A DNA stretch of 64,000 bases from Mucilaginibacter geliditolerans (GTDB taxonomy: Bacteria > Bacteroidota > Bacteroidia > Sphingobacteriales > Sphingobacteriaceae), in assembly GCF_014200495.1 (NCBI RefSeq), contig NZ_JACHBY010000009.1, positions 151,210-215,209 of the forward strand, given 5' to 3'. The notes below the pieces were generated by a model, which was not told the origin of the DNA, ran no database searches, and worked only from the letters and a program-made list of their open reading frames with translations. A program made the translations under genes and the position numbers. Shown piece after piece: positions 1-7,405 of this stretch (positions are counted from its first letter, which is position 1; every line of letters starts with the position of its first letter).

Positions 1-1171
1 AGTCGCGCACCGCCTTATCAGTAAAATTTGGAAAATAACAGCGGCCAGGCCATACGCTGCCAATATATTTTTCGCCATCGGGATAGGTGGCAAAATAACC
101 TTTGGCAACACCCTCATCATGTTGCTTGTAGCCGTCCTCAACCTTAATACCCGGGTCCACAATGGTAACCAGGTGAAAATTCATGGCTTTAAGCTTGTCG
201 ATCATCCCCTTTGGATCAGGAAAAGTCTGCTTATTCCAGGTAAATATTTTGTAGTGATCCATGTAATCAATATCGCAATACACCACATCGGCAGGGATCT
301 TATCTTCTCTTAATTTACTGGCGATGTCAAGCACTTCCTCAGCGCTCATATAGCTCCAGCGGCATTGCTGATAGCCGAGGCTCCAAAGCGGCGGCATTTC
401 CATTCTGCCGGTTAGCCAGGTATAATCCTCAATGATCTGCGCCACGCTTTGCGCGCCGAAAAAGTAATAGTTCATATCACCCCCATCGGCACCAAACCAG
501 CTCATTTGTTCATCGGTTGATGCGCCAAAATCGAAATAACTTTTATGCGTATTATCAAAAAACAACCCGTAGCTCAGGCCATTGTGCAATCCCACAAAAA
601 ATGGGAAAGTTTCATATAAAGGATCTGTTTTAGGACCATGATCGGGAGCATCGGTATTCCAGTTCACATAAGCGCTCCCCCTGCGGTCGAGATTTCCGGT
701 CTTTTCACCCAGACCGATAAACCTTTCATCCTTATATAATTTGCGGTAATTAACCACCCTTGTACCCTGCCAGTTGGTACCAAAACGCGGATCATCCTCA
801 CTCAGCACTTTACCATCAGCAGTTGAAAAATTAAAACGCAACGGTGATTTATTGATATGTAGCGTTAATGCCGATGTACTTACGGTAATATCAGTAGCAG
901 TTTCCTTATAATTTAAGGTAGATTCAGGGTCTTTTACCACCGCGAATGAACTATCCGCACTATGCTCCTTACTGATACTTACCCTTATAATGGTAGGGCT
1001 ATACACCCAAACCCTGGCTTCGGCTTCTTTTGTTTTGATGAGCAAGACGTTATTTTGCTGTGTTACGCTTTCGGCATTTCCTAATATTTCTGTCTGCATA
1101 TGTTGTTGTGCAAATAGGCTGGATGAATAAATTACTAACAGGATAACGAGCGAATAACAATAACGTTTCAT
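1..1171 (-). CDS. Glycoside hydrolase family 31 enzyme (alpha-glucosidase/alpha-xylosidase type), 3' end outside window
   Basis: The first 390 codons of a secreted or periplasmic GH31 enzyme are present; the gene runs off the left edge. A signal peptide occupies residues 1-21, ending in SSSLFAQ. The N-terminal beta-sandwich is followed by the family segment FIGLGEKTGNLDRRG near residue 176, then PFFVGLHNGLSYG, PPLWSLGYQQCRWSY and the barrel-strand motif DVVYCDIDYMD. GH31 enzymes release alpha-linked glucose or xylose from oligosaccharides with two aspartates. Those catalytic aspartates lie beyond the window edge, so substrate class cannot be decided. The ATG at 1171 is chosen because it begins a typical signal peptide 20 nt downstream of a TAnnTTTG element. 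The leader holds a palindrome that may be an operator. Confidence 0.88.
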   Translation of the reverse strand, partial: MKRYCYSLVILLVIYSSSLFAQQHMQTEILGNAESVTQQNNVLLIKTKEAEARVWVYSPTIIRVSISKEHSADSSFAVVKDPESTLNYKETATDITVSTSALTLHINKSPLRFNFSTADGKVLSEDDPRFGTNWQGTRVVNYRKLYKDERFIGLGEKTGNLDRRGSAYVNWNTDAPDHGPKTDPLYETFPFFVGLHNGLSYGLFFDNTHKSYFDFGASTDEQMSWFGADGGDMNYYFFGAQSVAQIIEDYTWLTGRMEMPPLWSLGYQQCRWSYMSAEEVLDIASKLREDKIPADVVYCDIDYMDHYKIFTWNKQTFPDPKGMIDKLKAMNFHLVTIVDPGIKVEDGYKQHDEGVAKGYFATYPDGEKYIGSVWPGRCYFPNFTDKAVRD

Positions 1172-1191
1172 TTTTTACGAATTGGTAGAAC

Positions 1192-1199
1192 CAAATGTA
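1192..1199 (-). promoter_or_regulatory. Promoter -7 element of the GH31 gene
   Basis: On the minus strand this reads TACATTTG, a full match to the Bacteroidota housekeeping sigma -7 consensus TAnnTTTG, 20 nt before the GH31 start codon. No TTG is seen at the expected -33 position. That place is instead occupied by the palindrome at 1203-1229, which suggests regulated transcription. Confidence 0.6.
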
Positions 1200-1202
1200 A
1201 TA

Positions 1203-1229
1203 ATTCTTCGGGAACGTTTCCGGAAGAAT
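1203..1229. promoter_or_regulatory. 27-bp quasi-palindrome, candidate operator
   Basis: ATTCTTC at the left end pairs with GAAGAAT at the right end, around a centre GGGAACGTTTCCG with an AACGTT core. A central CG flanked by symmetric arms is the general shape of LacI/GalR-family operators. The site overlaps the place where the -33 promoter element of the GH31 gene would be, so binding would control that gene. No regulator gene is adjacent; the link to a LacI-type protein is inference. Confidence 0.4.
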
Positions 1230-1270
1230 GGAAAAATATCATAATAACAATCCCGATCCAAAAACCGCAC

Positions 1271-1350
1271 CTTGTTGGTGTTGTCACTAACAAGCTTATA
1301 AGTTTAAGCAACATAAAAGATAGTGGTTTGTTGGTGACAACACCAACAAA
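1271..1350. repeat. Inverted pair of 24-bp repeats with GTTGGTG core
   Basis: A 24-nt unit at 1271-1294 and its reverse complement at 1327-1350 match at 21 of 24 positions. Each unit is itself nearly palindromic: GTTGGTG on one side and CACCAAC or CACTAAC on the other. It lies between the GH31 promoter and the YcxB-like gene. No T-tract follows, so it is not an obvious terminator. Confidence 0.6.
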
Positions 1351-1368
1351 GAGCGAATAAATGAAGCA

Positions 1369-1842
1369 CTACAACCCTTTTTTCCCATTAACAAACATCA
1401 ATTTTTTTATTTCGTAAAGCTCTTTTTCGGATACAGCTTTTTTAGGGAAATAAGTATTTTGCGTGCTATTAAACCAAATAAAAAAACATTGATTATTCTC
1501 AGAAAACTTAATGATACTGTCCCATCCTGTCCATGTTAAAGATGATTTACTTTTTATTTCAATACCCGTATCATCTATCTTCCAAAACAATTCTTCATCA
1601 GCATTGGGAGTTGACTTATATCTGTTTCTTGCAGCTATATAAGGATTGGCGATCAATATTATTACAAAAGCTGAAAAAACTATCAAATTGCTTATATCAT
1701 GTGTGATATTAAAGTCTTGATAGGTAGTAAATCCCAAAAAAAATATAAATATCCAGATGGTTCGGTTTTGATACGATTTTTTTAAACTAAGACTTAGATA
1801 TGTCTTGTAATCTTGCTTTGTTGAAAAGGTGATAGGGTCCAT
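1369..1842 (-). CDS. YcxB-like membrane protein
   Basis: A 157-residue protein of unknown function. Two adjacent hydrophobic segments near residues 27-46 and 51-71 form a membrane hairpin. They are followed by a soluble domain with the pattern W-K-(5)-G-I-E-I-K...TWTGWDSI...F-I-W-F...YFPKKAVS. This layout and the closing YFPKKA segment resemble the YcxB-like family, where the C-terminal domain is PH-like. It stands alone between two repeat elements and has no recognisable promoter or partner gene. Base composition is AT-rich compared with its neighbours. The family call is moderate; no function is implied. Confidence 0.6.
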   Translation of the reverse strand: MDPITFSTKQDYKTYLSLSLKKSYQNRTIWIFIFFLGFTTYQDFNITHDISNLIVFSAFVIILIANPYIAARNRYKSTPNADEELFWKIDDTGIEIKSKSSLTWTGWDSIIKFSENNQCFFIWFNSTQNTYFPKKAVSEKELYEIKKLMFVNGKKGL

Positions 1843-1905
1843 TTAAATGAATCTGGTTGAATATAATAACAGCTTAAAGATATCCAAACCGTCCATAAAA
1901 ACAAA

Positions 1906-1990
1906 GCGTCATTGCGAGGAACGAAGCAATCTCTAAACTATACAGGGCTGACCTGCTAATCGGGGATTGCTTCGTTCCTCGCAATGACGC
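1906..1990. repeat. REP-like palindrome, GTCATTGCGAGG family, copy 1
   Basis: Perfect 26-bp arms (1906-1931 and 1965-1990) around a 33-nt loop. The arm begins GCGTCATTGCGAGG. Related copies are at 30036-30141 and 63847-63923, and a half-element of a sister family is at 24904-24947. It lies in an intergenic gap and no transposase is present. Confidence 0.85.
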
Positions 1991-2022
1991 GTGGGTTATG
2001 CCGTATTTTAGTCTATCTGATT

Positions 2023-2094
2023 AACTTATCCTGTAAATCAAATAAATCCTAAAAATCTAGGTTCCAAATCCTGATTCTTCCTGGTTCCCTTGTT
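2023..2094 (-). repeat. CAGGATTT-type intergenic repeat, copy 1
   Basis: Read on the minus strand, it contains GGAACCAGGAAG, ATCAGGATTTGG, TTTAGGATTTATTTG and TTACAGGATAAG. The same word set occurs at 23037-23080 and 51680-51720. The repeats are imperfect and share the order 'accagg - aggattt - caggat'. Confidence 0.5.
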
Positions 2095-2096
2095 CC

Positions 2097-2996
2097 TTAT
2101 GCCCAAAGATTCTCCGGATAAACACCGCTGTTTACCAAATCAGAGATACATTTCTGCACGATAGGCTTATCTTCTTTATAAGTAACACCAAACCATTTTG
2201 ATGCAGTTGGGATCACTTTAAATGAGGCTATACCGCTTTTTATCAGTCCGTCAGCTACCAATGGTATAAAGAACTCTGATTTTGGTTTGTCCTCATTAGC
2301 CTCCACAAACTTTATAAACATAGATTCACTTTGTTTAAAAACCGCCGGGGTAAAGCCCCAGAAGTTCATAGATACACGGGTATCAAGTGACAATGGAGTT
2401 TCTATACCCCCCTCTTCATATACTACGCCGCCATCTTTAAAATAAACCTGGGTACGCTCGTTGATCTCAATCATGTTGCCGTTTTCATCAACCTTACAAA
2501 CACCGCGGGATACTGAACCATATTCAGATAATGTTTTATCAATCTGGTAGCCAACTAACGAGTAGGTATCATCAGAAACATCGGTAGTTAAAAATTTAGC
2601 CATTTTTTCAAATGAGTCATAACCATAAAAGTCATCAGCATTAATAACGCAGAATGGCTCATTAATTTGGTTACGGGCAGCTAATACCGCGTGTGCAGTA
2701 CCCCATGGTTTTGCACGCTCAATAGTTTTGTGTATACCAAATTGGGTAAGGTCATAACTTTGATAAACATAATCTGTTTCGATACGCCCCTTTAGCTTAG
2801 GCTCAAAAATAGCCTTAAAATTGTCTGCAAACTCCTCGCGAATAATGAAGCTGACCTTACCAAAACCGGCTTTTATAGCATCATAAATAGAGTAATCAAT
2901 AATTGTTTCGCCATTAGGACCAAAGCCATCAACTTGTTTCATGCTTCCATAGCGGCTGGCCATACCCGCGGCCAGTATCAGTAATGTAGGTTTCAT
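2097..2996 (-). CDS. Sugar nucleotidyltransferase family protein
   Basis: A 299-residue cytosolic enzyme with a Rossmann-like NTP-transferase fold. The nucleotide-binding signature LILAAGMASRYGSMKQ lies at residues 6-21. PWGTAHAVLAAR follows near 97-108, and NADDFYGYDSF at 119-129 supplies the likely metal-binding aspartates. Family members activate a sugar phosphate with an NTP to give an NDP-sugar and pyrophosphate; this subfamily's sugar is not recognisable from sequence. The usual GxG of the signature is GMASRYG here. It is a single gene with no co-oriented pathway partners. The start codon is the only one that includes the N-terminal beta strand. Confidence 0.78.
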   Translation of the reverse strand: MKPTLLILAAGMASRYGSMKQVDGFGPNGETIIDYSIYDAIKAGFGKVSFIIREEFADNFKAIFEPKLKGRIETDYVYQSYDLTQFGIHKTIERAKPWGTAHAVLAARNQINEPFCVINADDFYGYDSFEKMAKFLTTDVSDDTYSLVGYQIDKTLSEYGSVSRGVCKVDENGNMIEINERTQVYFKDGGVVYEEGGIETPLSLDTRVSMNFWGFTPAVFKQSESMFIKFVEANEDKPKSEFFIPLVADGLIKSGIASFKVIPTASKWFGVTYKEDKPIVQKCISDLVNSGVYPENLWA

Positions 2997-3107
2997 ATAT
3001 TCTTTAGGTGTGATTTATTAACTGTAAATATGACATTTTTATTTGATCGTTTCATAAGCTTTTTAACACTTATACCATTTTTTTAGCCAAAATGTTTTGA
3101 AACGAAA

Positions 3108-4223
3108 TTATTTAATATAGCGAAAATCCTGCCCGTCTTTTATGTTCAGCAAGGCTTCATAAATAAGGCGGATAACATTATCCACGTCTTCTTTATGTAT
3201 CATTTCAACTGTAGTGTGCATATAACGCAATGGCAATGATATCAATGCCGAAGGTACGCCGCCGTTTGAATAAGCAAATGAATCGGTATCGGTACCTGTA
3301 GACCGTGATGATGCCTGGCGCTGAAACGGTATCCCCGCTTTTTCTGCCGATTGGATCAGCAGTTTGTTTAAATTATTCTGAATTGCCGGTGCATATGATA
3401 TTACCGGTCCCTTACCGCAAGCCAGGTCGCCTTGCGTTATTTTGTTGATCATTGGTGTTTGAGTGTCGTGCGTAACATCGGTAACAATAGCAACATTTGG
3501 TTTAATATGATGCGCTATCATTTCGGCACCGCGTAAACCTATCTCCTCCTGCACCGAGTTTACAATGTATAAGCCAAATGGCAGCTTCACCTTGTTCTCT
3601 TTAAGCATACGGGCAACTTCGGCTATCATAAAACCACCGGCACGATTATCTAGTGCTCTACCAACATAGTAGCGATCGTTTAATATCATAAATTCATCCT
3701 CATAGGTAATTACACAACCTACATGGATACCCAGCTTCTCTACCTCTTCCTTTGAGGTACAGCCGCAATCCAGGAAAATATTTTTAAGTGTCGGTGCTTC
3801 CTCTTTATCACCTGCACCGCGGGTATGTATAGCAGGCCAGCCGAAAACAGCTTTCACTATGCCTTTATCGGTATGAATGTCAACCCTTTTTGATGGCGCT
3901 ATCTGGTGGTCAGATCCACCGTTACGGATAACATAGATCAAACCATCGCTGGTGATATAGTTTACAAACCATGAAATTTCATCGGCATGCGCCTCGATAA
4001 CTACTTTATAGGCAGCATTTTTATTGATGATACCAACGGCAGTGCCATAATTATCTACATAATGCTCATCAATATAAGGTTTTAAATATTCGAGCCACAT
4101 TTCCTGGCCCTTCCACTCAAAACCGGTAGGCGACGGATTATTTATATATTTTTCGAAAAAAGAAAGCGAAGTTTCATTTACAACGGGAGTATGCTTTGGA
4201 GCATCAGTATTTTTCTTAGCCAT
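3108..4223 (-). CDS. M42 family metallopeptidase (glutamyl aminopeptidase/deblocking type)
   Basis: A 371-residue cytosolic co-catalytic zinc aminopeptidase. Metal and catalytic residues are visible in family order: H79-x-D81 in IEAHADE, D192 in LDNRAGG, E226-E227 in QEEIGLRG, D249 in TDVTHD and a C-terminal histidine in MHTTVEM. M42 enzymes assemble as dodecameric tetrahedral particles that trim peptides released by larger proteases. The N-terminus is about 20 residues longer than typical and lysine-rich at first (MAKKNTDAPK). A full promoter lies just upstream, so the ATG at 4223 fits a leader of about 25 nt. Confidence 0.9.
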   Translation of the reverse strand: MAKKNTDAPKHTPVVNETSLSFFEKYINNPSPTGFEWKGQEMWLEYLKPYIDEHYVDNYGTAVGIINKNAAYKVVIEAHADEISWFVNYITSDGLIYVIRNGGSDHQIAPSKRVDIHTDKGIVKAVFGWPAIHTRGAGDKEEAPTLKNIFLDCGCTSKEEVEKLGIHVGCVITYEDEFMILNDRYYVGRALDNRAGGFMIAEVARMLKENKVKLPFGLYIVNSVQEEIGLRGAEMIAHHIKPNVAIVTDVTHDTQTPMINKITQGDLACGKGPVISYAPAIQNNLNKLLIQSAEKAGIPFQRQASSRSTGTDTDSFAYSNGGVPSALISLPLRYMHTTVEMIHKEDVDNVIRLIYEALLNIKDGQDFRYIK

Positions 4224-4255
4224 GTTTCATAAGGTGGCCTGTGTTTAGCCACAAG

Positions 4256-4285
4256 CAAATATAATAAAGCTACCGATAATGCCAA
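4256..4285 (-). promoter_or_regulatory. Promoter of the M42 peptidase gene
   Basis: The minus strand shows TTG at 4285-4283, a 19-bp spacer and TATATTTG at 4263-4256. This matches both elements and the spacing of the Bacteroidota primary sigma promoter (TTG, N19, TAnnTTTG). Predicted start of transcription is about 4250. Confidence 0.75.
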
Positions 4286-4329
4286 GTTAACTAATAACCT
4301 TAGGAGTATAGTTTATCAATAGTTTAACA

Positions 4330-4428
4330 TTGACTTTATGCTGATACTGCATCTTTGTGGTGAGTAAATTTTTCAATATATAATTAGTTTGGTTGAAAGC
4401 CGGTTTATTTTATAAGCCGGCTTTTTTT
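4330..4428 (+). ncRNA. Candidate short non-coding transcript with its own promoter and terminator
   Basis: On the plus strand TTG at 4330-4332 is followed 17 bp later by CATCTTTG (4350-4357), one mismatch from TAnnTTTG. An 8-bp GC-rich hairpin follows (4396-4403 with 4417-4424) and ends in a T-tract (4422-4428). No plus-strand open reading frame fits between them. The transcript would be about 65 nt and lie between two minus-strand genes. The spacer is shorter than optimal, so this is tentative. Confidence 0.35.
4396..4428 (+). terminator. Intrinsic terminator, plus-strand polarity
   Basis: Stem AAAGCCGG/CCGGCTTT with a 13-nt loop, followed by seven T residues on the plus strand only. The T-tract overlaps the stop codon of the minus-strand GNAT gene. 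No plus-strand gene precedes it, which is the reason for the ncRNA candidate. Confidence 0.6.
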
Positions 4429-4846
4429 ATGCCGACAGATCCTTTTCCATAATCTCGTAATCAAACCCATTCTTTGAGAAATGCTCGCCTTTTTGCACAA
4501 AACCGTGCTTTAAGTAGAATGGGATGGCCGTAAGCCGGGCATTGCACCAAAGCCTTGTACCTCCCTCACTGATAGCAAAATTGGCAATATATTGCAATAG
4601 CCTGCTTCCGATACCCTTACTTTGTACCGATGCTTCAACAGCAAATTTCCTGAACTGCCAGCTATCGTCCCGCTTAAACAGGGACACCACCGCCACCAAA
4701 TTATTATCATGGAACGCGCCGAAATGATATCCATCGTTATCCTCGTCGATCTCCATCTCAAACATTTTTTGCTGCGGGTACAAAATATCCCTACGTAATT
4801 TCCAGGTTAATTCAGGGCGGATCTGTTCAATGCTGATTTCATTCAT
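4427..4846 (-). CDS. GNAT family N-acetyltransferase
   Basis: A 139-residue single-domain acetyltransferase. The acetyl-CoA binding motif A appears as FAVEASVQSKGIGSRLLQYI near residues 68-87, with the Q/R-x-x-G-x-G core written as QSKGIG. The later segment IPFYLKHGFVQKG (about 108-120) is the typical C-terminal strand-helix of the fold. GNAT proteins transfer an acetyl group from acetyl-CoA to an amine; the substrate here is unknown. The gene sits 59 nt downstream of the M1 peptidase stop on the upstream side, separated from it by a bidirectional terminator. Confidence 0.85.
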   Translation of the reverse strand: MNEISIEQIRPELTWKLRRDILYPQQKMFEMEIDEDNDGYHFGAFHDNNLVAVVSLFKRDDSWQFRKFAVEASVQSKGIGSRLLQYIANFAISEGGTRLWCNARLTAIPFYLKHGFVQKGEHFSKNGFDYEIMEKDLSA

Positions 4847-4871
4847 ATCGGATTAAAAATATATGTTTTAA

Positions 4872-4905
4872 AACAAAAAACCCGGCATAACCGGGTTTTT
4901 GTTTT
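4872..4905. terminator. Bidirectional intrinsic terminator
   Basis: A hairpin with stem AACCCGG/CCGGGTT is flanked by an A-tract on the left and a T-tract on the right, so it works in both directions. On the minus strand it lies directly after the stop codon of the M1 peptidase gene. Confidence 0.75.
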
Positions 4906-6903
4906 TTATTCTTTACTTTTCCAGACATTGTTTGCCGGGTTATAATCGGGCAGCACATTATCCGGATCATAAGTAACCGACTCAATAGGTTCGGTCGACG
5001 GATATTTAAAGGTGCGGGTTGCAAAGCGTTCCCATATCTCAACCGGATATTTTATACGCTCGGTTTTACCGCTCTTGGTTTTTATCTCCAATATCACCGG
5101 CATAGCCATTTTGTCAAGATTATCAATAGTGATCAACGCACCTTTTGTTGGGTCGCCGTCTACATATTTAACATCGCTAACAGCTACATCAAGCCTCCAG
5201 TTGTTAATGAACCAGCCTCTCCAGAACCATTGCAGGCTCTCGCCCGATACATTTTCTATCGTGCGGAAAAAGTCATCAGGTGTTGGGTGTTTGTAAGCCC
5301 ATCTTTCAATATAAGTTCTGAACGCAAGGTCAAAACGCTCTGGACCCAGGATTTGCTCGCGCAATAACACCAAACCCGCGCTTGGTTTTCTGTATAATAA
5401 TGTACCTGTATTTGCTTCTTTAAGATCAGCTGGTGCTGTTAATACCGGCTCTAAAGTTGGGTTGGTAAACCTGGCGCCTATCATATGCATATCCATTGGC
5501 TTGGTTGGCTTATACTCACCATTATTAAAATCAGCAGTTGATAAGCCGTTGATAAAAGTGTTAAAGCCTTCATCCATCCAGCCGTATAAACGTTCGTTCG
5601 AGCCTACTATCATCGGGAACCAGGTATGGCCAAACTCGTGGTCGTTTACACCCCATAATTCTTTTCCTTTGGCTTTTGATCCGCAGAAAACAATACCCGG
5701 ATACTCCATACCGCCTACAATACCTGCAACCGCAGTAGCAGCTGGGTAAGGGTATTCAAACCATTTGGCAGAGTTGTATTCGATAGATTTTTTTACGTAT
5801 TCAGTTGATCTTCCCCATGCATCATTACCATCGCTCTCAACCGGGTAGGCCGATATCGCTATTGATTTTTTACCGCTTGGCAAATCCATCTTGGCTGCAT
5901 CAACAATAAACGCTGCTGAAGACGCCCATGAAGCATCACGCGCGTTTTTTATCTTAAAATGCCAGGTTAAGGTTGATTTACCAGCCGGGCGCGATGCCGG
6001 GTCGGTAACTTCGGCCGCGCTGCGGATAAGCACTGTTTTTTCGCTTTCGGCAGCTTGTGCCCAGCGTTTCTGTTGTTCAGATGTATAAACATCGCCAGGG
6101 TTTTGTAACTCGCCTGATGCTAATACAATGTGGTTAGCAGGTACTGTAATACTCAGGTCGAAGTCGCCGTACTCCAGGTAAAACTCACCCGGACCAGTAT
6201 AAGGCAGCGTATTCCATCCCATCACATCATCATACACACACATACGCGGGTACCATTGTGCTACCTGGTATATCTTACCGTTCTTGGTATCCAGCACACC
6301 CATACGGTCCGATCCGTAATTTGGCGGTGTAAATGACCATTCTATCTTCACTTTTACCTTGCCCCCGTCAGCTGCTAGCTCTTTAGGTAAAAACACCTGC
6401 ATACGGGTATCGGTTATCAGATATTTTACATCAACGCCATCAACCTTAATTGATTTAATTTTATCACCGGCGTCAAATATTTGTCCGCGGCCCCAGTTAC
6501 GGCTGCCGGATAATGGCACAATAGCTGTACCCCTTGAATCTTGTTTAAAAAGGTTCTGTTCAACCTGCATCCATAAAAAGCCTAATTTTTGCGGGCTGTT
6601 ATTGGTATAGGTAAGTGTTTCAGATCCGGAAATTTCGTTGGTTTGATCGTTTAGCGTAGCTGCTAACTGGTAGTCAGCACGGTTTTGCCAGTATTTTGGC
6701 CCGGGTTGCCCATCCGCAGCACGGTTTTCGTTTCCATTCTTTGTATAAAAGTACGGCCCAAAAGCATCGCGGTAATTGTATTTGCTAACAGGTTTAGAAG
6801 TGTCTGTTGCGGCTGCAGGCTGTGGGGTTTGTTGCTGTGCCTGGCTCACATTAATAACGGCAACAAAAGCCGGCAGTACACCGGCAAGCAGTTTAAATTT
6901 CAT
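4906..6903 (-). CDS. M1 family metallopeptidase, secreted
   Basis: A 665-residue exported zinc metallopeptidase. Residues 1-23 form a signal peptide ending SQAQ. The exopeptidase motif is present as GGMEYP, then HEFGHTW near residues 421-427 (HExxH) and WMDEGFN about 20 residues later supply the three zinc ligands. M1 enzymes remove N-terminal residues from peptides in a two-metal-free, single-zinc mechanism. Here the GAMEN motif is degenerate, as is usual in Bacteroidota paralogues. The gene is monocistronic, closed by the terminator at 4872-4905. A second M1 gene lies at 27344-29035. Confidence 0.9.
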   Translation of the reverse strand: MKFKLLAGVLPAFVAVINVSQAQQQTPQPAAATDTSKPVSKYNYRDAFGPYFYTKNGNENRAADGQPGPKYWQNRADYQLAATLNDQTNEISGSETLTYTNNSPQKLGFLWMQVEQNLFKQDSRGTAIVPLSGSRNWGRGQIFDAGDKIKSIKVDGVDVKYLITDTRMQVFLPKELAADGGKVKVKIEWSFTPPNYGSDRMGVLDTKNGKIYQVAQWYPRMCVYDDVMGWNTLPYTGPGEFYLEYGDFDLSITVPANHIVLASGELQNPGDVYTSEQQKRWAQAAESEKTVLIRSAAEVTDPASRPAGKSTLTWHFKIKNARDASWASSAAFIVDAAKMDLPSGKKSIAISAYPVESDGNDAWGRSTEYVKKSIEYNSAKWFEYPYPAATAVAGIVGGMEYPGIVFCGSKAKGKELWGVNDHEFGHTWFPMIVGSNERLYGWMDEGFNTFINGLSTADFNNGEYKPTKPMDMHMIGARFTNPTLEPVLTAPADLKEANTGTLLYRKPSAGLVLLREQILGPERFDLAFRTYIERWAYKHPTPDDFFRTIENVSGESLQWFWRGWFINNWRLDVAVSDVKYVDGDPTKGALITIDNLDKMAMPVILEIKTKSGKTERIKYPVEIWERFATRTFKYPSTEPIESVTYDPDNVLPDYNPANNVWKSKE

Positions 6904-6958
6904 TTAGTTCTTTTAGATCAGTTAAAAATCGACCGAAAGATAATATAAAATACGGAAA

Positions 6959-7026
6959 AGCCCCGATTGGTAAAATAATTGTTACCTGCAAGTTAATTAT
7001 CAGGCATTATTTTACCAATCGGGGCT
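6959..7026 (-). terminator. Perfect 21-bp inverted repeat, likely terminator of the beta-barrel/arsC unit
   Basis: Arms at 6959-6979 and 7006-7026 are perfect reverse complements, starting AGCCCCGATTGG, with a 26-nt loop. It lies immediately downstream of the ArsC-like stop codon. TTTTCC follows on the minus strand, which is a weak T-tract. The arm is unusually long for a simple terminator. Confidence 0.55.
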
Positions 7027-7051
7027 GTTATTTTATGAACGTTTAAAACTC

Positions 7052-7399
7052 TTATTTATTGAAATGCTGTTTATAAGCCTGCTCATCAAAACCAAAGAAT
7101 AAAAAACCGCCGTCTTCAATAACCGGGCGTTTTATCATACTTGTTTTCTCTTTCAACAAAGGCAATGCTTCAGCAACGCCTTTCACGCTTTCTTTTACCG
7201 ATGGATCGAGCTGTTTCCAGGTAAGGCCCTGCTTATTCATAAAATGAGTGTAGCCCGCCTTGCTGTCCCACTCCTGTAACTTTTCTTCGCTGATGCCTAA
7301 CTTTTTAAAGTCGTGGAATTCATAATCAACCCCATTATTTTTAAACCAGTCGAGCGCTTTTTGTACTGTATTACAATTTTTAATGCCGTATACTTTCAT
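7052..7399 (-). CDS. ArsC/Spx/YffB-family thioredoxin-fold protein
   Basis: A 115-residue small cytosolic protein. The N-terminal MKVYGIKNCNTVQKALDWF has the single redox cysteine (C10) at the end of the first strand, as in the arsenate reductase/Spx superfamily. A conserved segment follows with WKQLDP and KRPVIEDGG, the latter typical of the family. YffB-like members lack the full arsenate-reducing site and have no assigned function, so arsenate reduction is not claimed. It starts 6 nt after the stop of the outer-membrane gene and is probably co-transcribed with it. Confidence 0.82.
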   Translation of the reverse strand: MKVYGIKNCNTVQKALDWFKNNGVDYEFHDFKKLGISEEKLQEWDSKAGYTHFMNKQGLTWKQLDPSVKESVKGVAEALPLLKEKTSMIKRPVIEDGGFLFFGFDEQAYKQHFNK

Positions 7400-7405
7400 T
7401 TGTTA

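Noticed and set aside
119..313. A 64-codon plus-strand frame at the left edge
   Set aside because: It is antisense to the GH31 gene, whose frame and motifs are clear.
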